64,000 nucleotides of DNA. It comes from Streptomyces himalayensis subsp. himalayensis. Its GTDB lineage: Bacteria > Actinomycetota > Actinomycetes > Streptomycetales > Streptomycetaceae. The stretch spans positions 1-64,000 of the forward strand of contig NZ_JACEHE010000018.1 in assembly GCF_013778455.1 (NCBI RefSeq). Direction: 5' to 3'. Each line of letters starts with the position of its first letter. Position 1 is the stretch's first letter. This document shows, in pieces, positions 32,584 to 39,845 of the stretch. The position numbers were made by a program, and so were the translations under genes. Under the pieces are notes generated by a model. The model searched no databases. It saw nothing but the letters and a program-made list of their open reading frames with translations, and was not told the DNA's origin.

Positions 32584-34050
32584 TCAGCTGACGGCAGCGC
32601 CGAACCACTTGGGTAGTTGGCTGAGCAGATCCTGCTGGTCTTCACCGACCCACGCCACGTGGCCGTCCGGCCGCAGCAGCACCGCGGGCACATCCAGTTC
32701 CTCGCTGACGTCGACGACGTGGTCGACGCGGTCTGCCCAGCCCGCCACCGAGAGCCGGCCGGTCTGGTCGAGCAGCAGTCCGCGGCCGCCGTGCATCAGC
32801 TCGTAGAGGCGCCCCCGCTTCAGCCCCACGTCCCGCATCCGCCGACCGAGCAGTTCATGCCCCTCGCCGAAGTCGTAGCGGACCCCGATCGCGGTGATCT
32901 TCTCGATGAGGTATCGGTTCACCTCCTCGAAGTCCATCAGTTCCGACACCAACCGGCGCACCGCCTGGGGCCCCGGCTCGGTGGACATGAGCTCCATCTG
33001 CGCGCGGGTGTTGTACAGCACGTCGGCTGCCACCGGGTGCCGTTCGGTGTGGTAGCTGTCCAGCAGCCCCTCCGGTGCCCAGCCGTTCACCTCGGCGGCC
33101 AGCTTCCAGCCGAGGTTGAACGCGTCCTGGACACCGAGGTTGAGGCCCTGCCCGCCGGTCGGCGGGTGGATGTGCGCCGCGTCGCCGGCCAGCAGTACCC
33201 GGCCGACCCGGTAACGCTCGGCCTGCCGGGTGGCGTTGCCGAAGCGGGACAGCCAGCGCGGTGAGTGCACGCCGAAGTCGGTGCCGGCGAACGCCCGCAG
33301 CTGTTGCTTGAACTCCTCGAGGCTCGGCGGGACCGCGCGGTCCTCGGCCACCCCCTCGGCGGGCACGACGACGCGGTACACCCCGTCTCCGAAGGGCGTG
33401 GCGCCGAACCGCTTCTGGGTCTTGTTGACTTCGGCCACCGCGGCGGCCAGCGTCTCCGGTGGTACGGCCACCTCCATCTCGCCCAGCAGCGTCTCGACCG
33501 TGGAGGGCTCGCCGGGGAAGCCGACGCCGAGCAGCTTGCGCACCGTGCTGCGGCCGCCGTCGCAGCCGACGAGGTAGCGCGAGCGCAGCCGCGTGCCTCC
33601 CCCGCCGGCTACGCCCTCATTGGCGGGGGTACCCCCATTGGCCAGCTCGACGGTCACTCCGTGGTCGTCCTGGCTCAGCCCGACCAGTTCGCAGCCGCGC
33701 CGGATCTCGGCGCCGAGCTCGGTGGCGCGCTCGGCCAGCAGGCGATCGGTGGTGGGCTGCGGGATGCCGAGGATGTAGGGATGCGCGGTGTCCAGCCGGT
33801 CGGGCGCGGGTTTGGCGATGGCGGCGAAGAAACCGCCGACCGGGTACTGCCGACCGTGCGCGAGGAACCGCTCCAGCAGACCGCGCTGGCCCATCACCTC
33901 GATGCTGCGCACGTGCAGGCCGAGCGCGCGGACATACCCGGTCGGCTCCGCTTCCTTCTCCAGCACGAGCACGTGCACGCCGTGCAGCCGCAACTCACCG
34001 GCCAGCATCAAGCCGGTCGGTCCGCCGCCGGCAACGATCACGTCAATCAT
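32584..34050 (-). CDS. rox: rifampicin monooxygenase Rox (FAD-dependent, class A)
   Basis: The 488-residue flavoprotein monooxygenase has GGGPTGLMLAGELRLHG at the N-terminus, the DG motif YLVGCDGGRSTVRK and the second FAD motif VLLAGDAAHIHPPTGGQGLN, then a thioredoxin-like C-terminal domain. From memory it is very similar along its length to the rifampicin-inactivating Rox of S. venezuelae, which opens the ansa ring. Residues encoded by 33597-33637 (NGGTPANEGVAGGGG) interrupt the strand VTVEL-(A/D)GTRLRSR found in homologues and come from a REP-like repeat. ATG at 34050 has GGGGGG five bases upstream. A rifamycin-associated element lies 221 bp upstream. Confidence 0.88.
   Translation of the reverse strand: MIDVIVAGGGPTGLMLAGELRLHGVHVLVLEKEAEPTGYVRALGLHVRSIEVMGQRGLLERFLAHGRQYPVGGFFAAIAKPAPDRLDTAHPYILGIPQPTTDRLLAERATELGAEIRRGCELVGLSQDDHGVTVELANGGTPANEGVAGGGGTRLRSRYLVGCDGGRSTVRKLLGVGFPGEPSTVETLLGEMEVAVPPETLAAAVAEVNKTQKRFGATPFGDGVYRVVVPAEGVAEDRAVPPSLEEFKQQLRAFAGTDFGVHSPRWLSRFGNATRQAERYRVGRVLLAGDAAHIHPPTGGQGLNLGVQDAFNLGWKLAAEVNGWAPEGLLDSYHTERHPVAADVLYNTRAQMELMSTEPGPQAVRRLVSELMDFEEVNRYLIEKITAIGVRYDFGEGHELLGRRMRDVGLKRGRLYELMHGGRGLLLDQTGRLSVAGWADRVDHVVDVSEELDVPAVLLRPDGHVAWVGEDQQDLLSQLPKWFGAAVS
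33597..33637. repeat. REP-like palindromic repeat, copy C, inside rox
   Basis: CCTCCCCC (from 33597) and TGGCGGGGGTACCCCCA (33621-33637) give the same C-rich arm, spacer and GGGGGTACCCCCA end as the other copies. It adds about 13 residues to Rox in frame. Confidence 0.5.
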
Positions 34051-34270
34051 GAAAACCCCCCATTCAGCAAGCTTGCATGTCGGCCAGCCGCTCCGCGTAA
34101 TCCGGCGGCGCGCACACCCGCACCTCCGCGCCGAGTGCCCGCCCCGCACCGCGAGTTCCCCCGGCGGTTCGACGTTCTGCGAGACCCACGTCGACAAAGG
34201 CACACGTACTTCGCGGATCCCTGATTTCCGCAGGTTCTGGCTTCGGCTGGAGATTCTGCGGCACGACCCA

Positions 34271-34289
34271 GGTCTTGCCGCAAGGCCCC
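34271..34289 (-). promoter_or_regulatory. rifamycin-associated element (RAE) upstream of rox
   Basis: On the minus strand the site reads GGGGCCTTGCGGCAAGACC. It holds the perfect inverted repeat CTTGC-G-GCAAG, the core of the published 19-bp rifamycin-associated element found upstream of rifampicin-inactivating genes and linked to induction by rifamycins. The exact flanks differ slightly from the consensus as I remember it. Confidence 0.75.
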
Positions 34290-34329
34290 CGGTGCGCTAT
34301 ACGTTGAGAGTGGCAAGGAGTGGGTAACC

Positions 34330-34381
34330 CTCCTTGCCTTTGCGTTTTCTCCTTGCCTTTGCTTTTCCCCTTGCCTCTGTC
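34330..34381. repeat. pyrimidine-rich 18-19-bp tandem repeats
   Basis: CTCCTTGCCTTTGCGTTTT (34330-34348), CTCCTTGCCTTTGCTTTT (34349-34366) and a shorter third copy CCCCTTGCCTCTGTC (34367-34381). The tract is almost purely C and T on this strand and much less G+C-rich than the rest of the window. Confidence 0.75.
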
Positions 34382-34756
34382 ATTTGTCGTCCGCTGTTGT
34401 CGTCCGCTGTGGACGGACGAGCTCCTCCCGAAGCGGTGACGCGCCGCGTACGGCGATGCCGACGGTGCCTCCCGGGATGCGGTGGGCCTGGCGCGGCGGG
34501 GCCGCACCCTCGGGCGTTCTCCAGCCGCTGGGCGGGCTCTTCCAGACGTGGCTGTACGACCCGGCCAAGCCCAGCGCGCCTGCGGCGCGGGACGCCGGGG
34601 TTGTGCGGGTGTCCGGTACGCCCGCGCAGCCACGGGCGTGGAAGGCGATCTCGGCGACCAACGGGGTGCATGGGCACGGGTGATAGTGGGTTGCCCTGGG
34701 AGCGAGCCCTTGGCCCGCGGCCGGGGCTCTTTCCCGCCCCCCGCGCTTTCAGTTGA

Positions 34757-35821
34757 CTACCGCCCTGTTCGAGGGGCGGTGGCGGCTCGGTGGGCGGCTC
34801 GGGCCCGTCGGGCCAGCGGGAAGTAGCGGAGGCGCTCCGGTAGGAGGGGGACGACCGTGCGGACCACGCGGCCGAAGCGGCGTAGGCGGCGCTCCTGAAC
34901 CGGCGTCCAGGGCAGGCCGATCGCCTCGCGGGCGCCGGGCGGCATCAGCCCGATCGTGACGAAACGCCGGAGACGTACGAAGGGTGGCAGCAGCACGGGC
35001 CACAGGGCGCGCAACGCCAGGCGCAGCGGGAGTGGCACGTGGTCGGGTGGCGGGACGAGGCCGTCCACGGCGACGATTTCCCTGGCCACCGTCGTCAGTT
35101 CCAGTTCCTCGGCGAGCATATTGCGGTAGTACGGCCAGAACTCCTCGATCGTCTGCGGCATGTCCCGGTCGCGGATGCCGAGGACCCGGCCGACCTGGAG
35201 CCACTCGGCGTACAGCTGCCGCTCCTCGGCATCGGTGTAAGGGCGCCGGTCGAGGTACTGCCGAGCGTGCCGCATCACCGGGAACCCGCTCGCGTGCACC
35301 CACACGTAGGCCTCGGGCATGAGGGCGTGGTACGGGCGGCCGTGCGCGTCCGTGCCGCGGATCGTGCGGTGCAGCCGCCTGAGCCGCCGTCCTTCCTCGG
35401 CGGCGGCCTGACCTCCGTAGACCCACAGCTGCAGAGACCGCAGCGACCGCTCGCCGCGTCCCCATGGATCGGTACGGAACATCGAGTGCTCGTCGACGCC
35501 CGCACCGACGGCGGGGTGCGCCACCTGTAGGGCGAGCGCGGGTGGCAGGGTGAGGAGCGTGCGGATCTCTCCCGTGACGTCCCAGAGGATGCCGCCGGGC
35601 GGGGGCGGCAGGTTGCGGGGAGGAGACGCCAGGTTGCGGGGAGGAGACGCCAGGTTGCCGGGCGGGGGCGCCAGGTTGCCGGGCGGGGGCGCCAGGTTGG
35701 CGGGCGGGGCCGGCTCGGGCTTCTCCGTCTCACGGGGTGGGCGAGGCCGGTCCACGCCCCGCCGGTCTTCTCGCCGCCGGTCCCCGCCCCGCCGGTTCAC
35801 GGCCCGTAGGTCTTCGGGCAT
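34757..35821 (-). CDS. MpaB/latex-clearing-protein-type oxygenase (DUF2236)
   Basis: The 354-residue helical protein has the DUF2236 pattern: ALQVAHPAVGAGVDEHS (conserved His), RTIRGTDAHGRPYHA, and VWVHASGFPVM with a second conserved His, as in MpaB and rubber oxygenase Lcp, which bind haem b. Its own substrate is unknown. The N-terminal 80 residues are Arg/Pro-rich, with a five-fold NLAxPPG repeat. If the start is instead downstream of the repeats, the protein would be about 275 residues, nearer the family norm. Confidence 0.83.
   Translation of the reverse strand: MPEDLRAVNRRGGDRRREDRRGVDRPRPPRETEKPEPAPPANLAPPPGNLAPPPGNLASPPRNLASPPRNLPPPPGGILWDVTGEIRTLLTLPPALALQVAHPAVGAGVDEHSMFRTDPWGRGERSLRSLQLWVYGGQAAAEEGRRLRRLHRTIRGTDAHGRPYHALMPEAYVWVHASGFPVMRHARQYLDRRPYTDAEERQLYAEWLQVGRVLGIRDRDMPQTIEEFWPYYRNMLAEELELTTVAREIVAVDGLVPPPDHVPLPLRLALRALWPVLLPPFVRLRRFVTIGLMPPGAREAIGLPWTPVQERRLRRFGRVVRTVVPLLPERLRYFPLARRARAAHRAATAPRTGR
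35593..35710 (-). repeat. 21-bp tandem repeats in the MpaB-type gene
   Basis: Five units with CAGGTTG at 35609, 35630, 35651, 35672 and 35693 (period 21) encode Asn-Leu-Ala-Pro/Ser-Pro-Pro-Gly/Arg. The period is a multiple of three, so the frame is kept. Confidence 0.9.
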
Positions 35822-36382
35822 GGGATGCGCTCCTCTGCCGGGCCCTGCGGTGAAGGGCTGGCAAGGGTGGCCGGGACGTGGCCGGGCGCCGGAAGCCCCG
35901 CTACACGGCTTCCGGCCCCGATCCCGTGTCCCTCCAGCTCCTACACATCCAGTATGCGATCAGCGCACCGGGGAGCGCACCGGGGAGCACGCTGCGCCGG
36001 CAAGGTGTGAGGGCGCGGGGCGCCAGGGCGACGGGCTGAGCTGGCGCGGGGCGCCGGGGCGCTGGGCCGACGGGCTGAGCTGGCGCGGGGCGCCGGAGGT
36101 GCACCGGGGCGCCGGAGGTGCACCGGGGCGCCGCGCCGACCGACTGTGCCGGAGCGCCGCGCCGACCGGCTGTGCCGGCGCGGTGTACACGCACGGTATG
36201 CCGGGTCGGGTGTGTGCCGGGCGGACGTCGTATGCCGACAGCGGTACGGCGGCATACCCTGCCGGGAGCCCGCAGCGCCCAGCGCCCAGTGGACCAGGCC
36301 TGCCGGATCGGCGTCGCATGCCGACGCGCAGTACGGCCGCATACCGTGCCGGGAGCCCGCTGGGCCCGGCGCCGCGCGAGGC
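35822..36382. repeat. 561-bp non-coding block of nested tandem repeats
   Basis: No convincing gene. There are four different repeat families: a 29-bp unit at 36029-36057 and 36068-36096 (period 39), a 19-bp unit at 36092-36110 and 36111-36129, a 26-bp unit at 36128-36153 and 36154-36179, and a longer unit of about 44 bp near 36229-36272 and 36317-36361. A 12-bp unit GCGCACCGGGGA is also doubled near 35963-35986. Confidence 0.8.
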
Positions 36383-36865
36383 TCAGCCGCGCGGATCCAC
36401 CACCGTCCGAGCCGGGAGCGGCTCGCCCACGATGCGGCTCGCCAGGTTCGACGCCAGCTCGGAGACGCTGATCCGCAGTTCCGTCTCCGCGGCCGCGCGC
36501 TCGGCCTCGATCCTGGCCTTCCCCTCCTCGATGATCGAGTCGCGTTCGCGCCGGCCGTCCTGCCGGGCGGCAGCGATCAGCGCAGCACCCTCCTCGGCGG
36601 CCCGCTGCCGGGTGCGTGCCGCGTCATGCCGGGCTTCGGCCAGCACCTTCTCCGTCTTGGCGCGCTCGTTCTCCGCGCGGAGGCGCACCGCCTCCGCCCG
36701 CTCGGCAGCACCCTGGATCGCGTCCTCACGCTGGGCGATGACGCGGTTGATCCGCGGCAGGACACGCGCGATCAGGAAGAAGACCGCGGCGAACAGCGGG
36801 AGGGCGACCGCTAGTTCCTCGACCTTCGGATTGAGCGGGCCTATGTCCGTGGGAACGAGATACAT
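36383..36865 (-). CDS. orphan ATP synthase subunit b-like protein
   Basis: The 160-residue protein has one N-terminal transmembrane helix (LAVALPLFAAVFFLIARVLP) and then a long Arg/Glu/Ala-rich coiled coil (about residues 45-135) with the pattern RHDAARTRQRAAEEGAALIA, like subunit b of F-type ATP synthase. No other ATP synthase gene is nearby, and the C-terminal segment that binds subunit delta is shortened. ATG at 36865 follows GTAGG. It may be a duplicated b subunit used under special conditions or a membrane scaffold protein. Confidence 0.78.
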   Translation of the reverse strand: MYLVPTDIGPLNPKVEELAVALPLFAAVFFLIARVLPRINRVIAQREDAIQGAAERAEAVRLRAENERAKTEKVLAEARHDAARTRQRAAEEGAALIAAARQDGRRERDSIIEEGKARIEAERAAAETELRISVSELASNLASRIVGEPLPARTVVDPRG

Positions 36866-37000
36866 AACCACGGCCTACCCGCTCATCCGTGCGAAACAAC
36901 GCGCGTCTACGCCAGAGTTGGCCGAAACGTGCCATTCCCAGGGCAAAAGGCGAGGGGCGAGCGCACTCCGGCGCGCCCGCCCCGCGCCTCAACTTGGCTG

Positions 37001-38467
37001 CTACTTGGTGAGCTCGCCCATCTCCTGGTCGACCGTCCGGGAGATCCGCCGCCGCACCCCGTACCAGCCGCCGACGAGCGCGAGCCCGATGAGCGGGATG
37101 AGGTAGAGCGTCTTGCGGCCGATCTCGGGGTCCTTCCACATCAGGCCGAGCACGGCCAGCAAGAAGGCGATCGTGGCGATCTCGGTGACCGGGCTGCCGG
37201 GCAGGCGGAACTTCGGGCGCGTGACCAGGCCCTCCTTGGCGCGGCGAACGAAGGCCAGGTGGCAGATCATGATGATCACCCAGGTGCTGATGATGCCGAG
37301 TGAGGCGACGTTCAGGACGATCTCGAACGCCTGGCTGGGCATCAGGAAGTTCAGGCCGACGCCGAGGACGCACACTGCAGCGGTGAGCATGATGCCGCCG
37401 TACGGAACCTGGCTGCGGTTCATCTTCGCGGTGAACCCGGGCGCGGAGCCCGCCATCGCCATGGACCGCAGGATGCGGCCGGTGGAGTACAGGCCCGAGT
37501 TCAGGCTGGACATGGCCGCGGTCAGCACGACCAGGTTCATCACGTCGCCGGCCGCCGGGACGCCGATCTTGGAGAGGACCGTCACGAACGGGCTCTCGCC
37601 CGCCGAGTACACGGAGCCGGGCAGCAGCAGCGCCAGCAGGACGACCGAGCCGACGTAGAAGAGGCCCACGCGCCACATGATCGAGTTGACCGCGCGCGGC
37701 ACGACCTTGTGCGGCTCGGCGGTCTCGCCCGCCGCGACACCGACCAGCTCCAGCGAGGCGTACGCGAAGACGACACCCTGCATGACGATCACGACGGGCA
37801 TCAGACCGTGGGGCAGGAAGCCGCCGTTGTCGGTGATGACGTGCAGACCCGGGGTCTGGCCGCCCACCTCATGCTGCGTGACCAGCAGGAAGATGCCGAC
37901 GAACATGAAAGCGACCAGCGCCGCGACCTTGATGATCGCGAACCAGAACTCCAGCTCGCCGAAGATCTTCACCGAGATCAGATTCACGAGGAGGACGACC
38001 GCGAGCGCGATCAGCGCCAGCACCCACTGGGGGATGTCGGTGAAGAAGCTCCAGTAGTGCGTGTAGAGCGCGATCGCCGTGATGTCGGCGATGCCGGTGG
38101 TCGACCAGTTCAGGAAGTACATCCAGCCGGCGACGTAGGCGCCCTTCTCGCCGAGGAACTCGCGCGCGTACGACACGAAGGATCCGGATGAGGGCCGGTA
38201 GAGGACCAGCTCACCGAGGGCGCGCACGACGAAGAAGGCGAAGATGCCGCACACCAGGTAGGCGAGGGCCAGTGCGGGACCCGCGGACTGGAGGCGTCCG
38301 CCGGCGCCGAGGAAGAGTCCGGTTCCGATCGCGCCGCCGATGGCGATCATGTTGACGTGGCGCGCCTTGAGGTCCTTGCTGTACCCGGCGTCGCCCGCGT
38401 CCGCGGGAGTCCGGGTCGCGTCCGCGGGGGATGCGACCGCGGCCGTTTCTACGGCGTCCTTGCTCAC
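37001..38467 (-). CDS. amino-acid permease (APC family, AnsP/GabP-like)
   Basis: The 488-residue permease has 12 predicted transmembrane segments and the substrate-binding glycine loop IAIGGAIGTGLFLGAG in helix 1. Further family motifs are GELVLYRPSSGSFVSYAREF and NSGLYSTGRILRSMA. The closest recognised type is asparagine/GABA permease, but the substrate is not certain. GTG at 38467 has AGAAGG upstream. It diverges from a MerR-type regulator gene across 400 bp of repeat-bearing DNA. Confidence 0.88.
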   Translation of the reverse strand: MSKDAVETAAVASPADATRTPADAGDAGYSKDLKARHVNMIAIGGAIGTGLFLGAGGRLQSAGPALALAYLVCGIFAFFVVRALGELVLYRPSSGSFVSYAREFLGEKGAYVAGWMYFLNWSTTGIADITAIALYTHYWSFFTDIPQWVLALIALAVVLLVNLISVKIFGELEFWFAIIKVAALVAFMFVGIFLLVTQHEVGGQTPGLHVITDNGGFLPHGLMPVVIVMQGVVFAYASLELVGVAAGETAEPHKVVPRAVNSIMWRVGLFYVGSVVLLALLLPGSVYSAGESPFVTVLSKIGVPAAGDVMNLVVLTAAMSSLNSGLYSTGRILRSMAMAGSAPGFTAKMNRSQVPYGGIMLTAAVCVLGVGLNFLMPSQAFEIVLNVASLGIISTWVIIMICHLAFVRRAKEGLVTRPKFRLPGSPVTEIATIAFLLAVLGLMWKDPEIGRKTLYLIPLIGLALVGGWYGVRRRISRTVDQEMGELTK

Positions 38468-38490
38468 AGGTGGTTCTGCCTTCTGGTGCA

Positions 38491-38578
38491 CCCGGATGTT
38501 GTCCGGTGTCGTCTTCGAGCTCCGGAGGGTGTTCCGGTGTGGTTGTGGTGGTGCTCCGGATGGTGTCCGGTGTGGTGG
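38491..38578 (-). repeat. three imperfect direct repeats in the permease leader
   Basis: Copies read CCCGGATGTTGTCCGGTGTC (38491-38510), TCCGGAGGGTGTTCCGGTGT (38521-38540) and TCCGGATGGTGTCCGGTGTG (38555-38574). They begin 24 bp upstream of the permease GTG and may be in its mRNA leader. Confidence 0.6.
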
Positions 38579-38787
38579 TGATACCGACCGCGCCATCGCT
38601 GTGTGCGGCACGGACCGACGCGACACCTTCCCCCATGGATCGCCGGTCACGCGGTGTCGTAGATCACAGAGCGGAACTTCTCACATGCTGGTCAGGGGGT
38701 GTACAAGCCGGCGCCTGCGTGATCGCTGCTCGCTGCGGGGCTGCAGTTTGCAGGCGGAAATCGAGTGCCACCGGGCAGCGAGAGCGC

Positions 38788-38816
38788 TTTCACAGGAGCG
38801 GTGAGACAGCAATACT
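38788..38816 (+). promoter_or_regulatory. candidate promoter of the MerR gene
   Basis: TTTCAC (38788-38793), a 17-bp spacer, then AATACT (38811-38816), about 50 bp before the start codon. The inverted repeat ACAG-CAATA-CTGT overlaps the -10. Confidence 0.35.
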
Positions 38817-38868
38817 GTTGCACCAGTGCTGCACCATCTGCGCTGCTTCGGGGAAGCGAGGGGATCCC

Positions 38869-39780
38869 ATGCCGACGGACACCGCTGAGCCTGCACTCAC
38901 CGAGCCGACTCTCACGGTCGACGAGCTTGCCGCGCGCGCGGGCGTCACCGTCCGCACAATCCGCTTCTACGGTTCCAAGGGCCTGCTGCCGCCCCCGGTC
39001 ATCGGTCCGCGCCGGGTCGGGCACTACGGACCCGAGCACCTGTCCCGGCTGGGGCTGATCGAGGAGCTGCAACGGCAGGGCATGACGCTGTCGGCGATCG
39101 AGCGGTATCTGGAGCAGCTGCCGGCCGGACTGAGCGCCCACGAGCTCGCCATCCACCGGGCCGTGGTGGCCACCTGGGCACCCGGCCCCCCGGACCGAGC
39201 CACCCGCGCGGAGCTGGAGCGCCGGGCCGGGCGCCGGCTGTCCGACGAGGACATCGACCGGCTGGCGGCGATGGGCGTGATCGCCCGCTCCGGCTCCGGA
39301 CCCCGTGACGATTCCGGCCCCGCCGCCTACGCCCAGTCGGGCTCCAACGGCGCCGGCGAGGAATCCGGAGCCGCGGACGCCTCCGCAGCCGCCGACGCGG
39401 CCGCTGCCGCCGAAGCACCCGGCACCGATGACGTCGGCGAGGCACCCGACGCAGACACCGCACAGGACGTTGGCGTCTTCCGCCTCGACCCGAGCCTGCT
39501 GCGGCTCGGCGTCCAGCTGCTGGACGTACCGATCGCGGACGAGACGATCCTCGCCGCGCGGACGGTCCTGCTGGAGCACGCCAGAGCGGTCGCGCACGAG
39601 CTGACGCAACTGTTCCGCGACGAGGTGTGGGACGCGGACCGCGAGCGGCAGTCCGATCCGGACCATGTCGCCGCGATGAAATCGCTCTCAGCCGATATGC
39701 AGCCGATCGTGGTGCAGGCTCTGGTGACGGCTTTCCAGCGGTCGCTCCGCGAGGAGTTGAGGGACGCGTTCCAGGCCTGA
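38869..39780 (+). CDS. MerR family transcriptional regulator
   Basis: The 303-residue regulator has an N-terminal MerR winged helix (LTVDELAARAGVTVRTIRFY, about residues 15-34, followed by GLLPPP and GHYGPEHLSRL). A long helical dimerisation region follows, then a low-complexity Ala/Asp/Gly segment (about residues 140-190) and a C-terminal helical domain with Trp and acidic residues. No metal-binding cysteine cluster is present, so a small-molecule or protein ligand is likely. ATG at 38869 has GAGGGG five bases upstream. Confidence 0.87.
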   Translation: MPTDTAEPALTEPTLTVDELAARAGVTVRTIRFYGSKGLLPPPVIGPRRVGHYGPEHLSRLGLIEELQRQGMTLSAIERYLEQLPAGLSAHELAIHRAVVATWAPGPPDRATRAELERRAGRRLSDEDIDRLAAMGVIARSGSGPRDDSGPAAYAQSGSNGAGEESGAADASAAADAAAAAEAPGTDDVGEAPDADTAQDVGVFRLDPSLLRLGVQLLDVPIADETILAARTVLLEHARAVAHELTQLFRDEVWDADRERQSDPDHVAAMKSLSADMQPIVVQALVTAFQRSLREELRDAFQA

Positions 39781-39845
39781 GGTGCGGCCGCAGGCCCGGG
39801 GCCGGATGGTCGCTGGTCAGCGTCCGGCCCCGGGCTGGTGGCGGC

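Larger units (their letters stand above)
34051..34756. other. 706-bp region without a convincing gene, upstream of rox
   Basis: It contains the rifamycin-associated element, a pyrimidine-rich repeat tract (34330-34381) and a 13-bp tandem GTCGTCCGCTGTT/G (34386-34411). Several open frames cross it on both strands, but their composition (Arg/Pro/Ala only), missing ribosome-binding sites and mutual overlap argue against them. The part from 34420 to 34680 may be a decayed gene, which I could not identify. Confidence 0.45.
38468..38868. promoter_or_regulatory. divergent control region, amino-acid permease and MerR gene
   Basis: About 400 bp without a gene. Nearest the permease it holds three imperfect repeats of CCGGA-N6-8-CCGGTGT (38491-38510, 38520-38543, 38554-38578). 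Nearest the MerR gene lies a promoter candidate at 38788-38816. Confidence 0.55.

Noticed and set aside
32161..32616. Intact 151-codon gene at the oxidase remnant
   Set aside because: Only about 60 codons resemble an oxidase; the rest is Arg/Pro-rich with no family pattern, and there is no ribosome-binding site, so it is listed as a pseudogene.
34297..34826. Several overlapping open frames on both strands between rox and the MpaB-type gene
   Set aside because: They are mutually exclusive, lack ribosome-binding sites and normal residue balance, and part is made of pyrimidine repeats. No family was recognised.
35822..36382. CRISPR array in the repeat block
   Set aside because: Repeats differ in length and family, are directly abutting and have no unique spacers of constant size; no cas genes are near.
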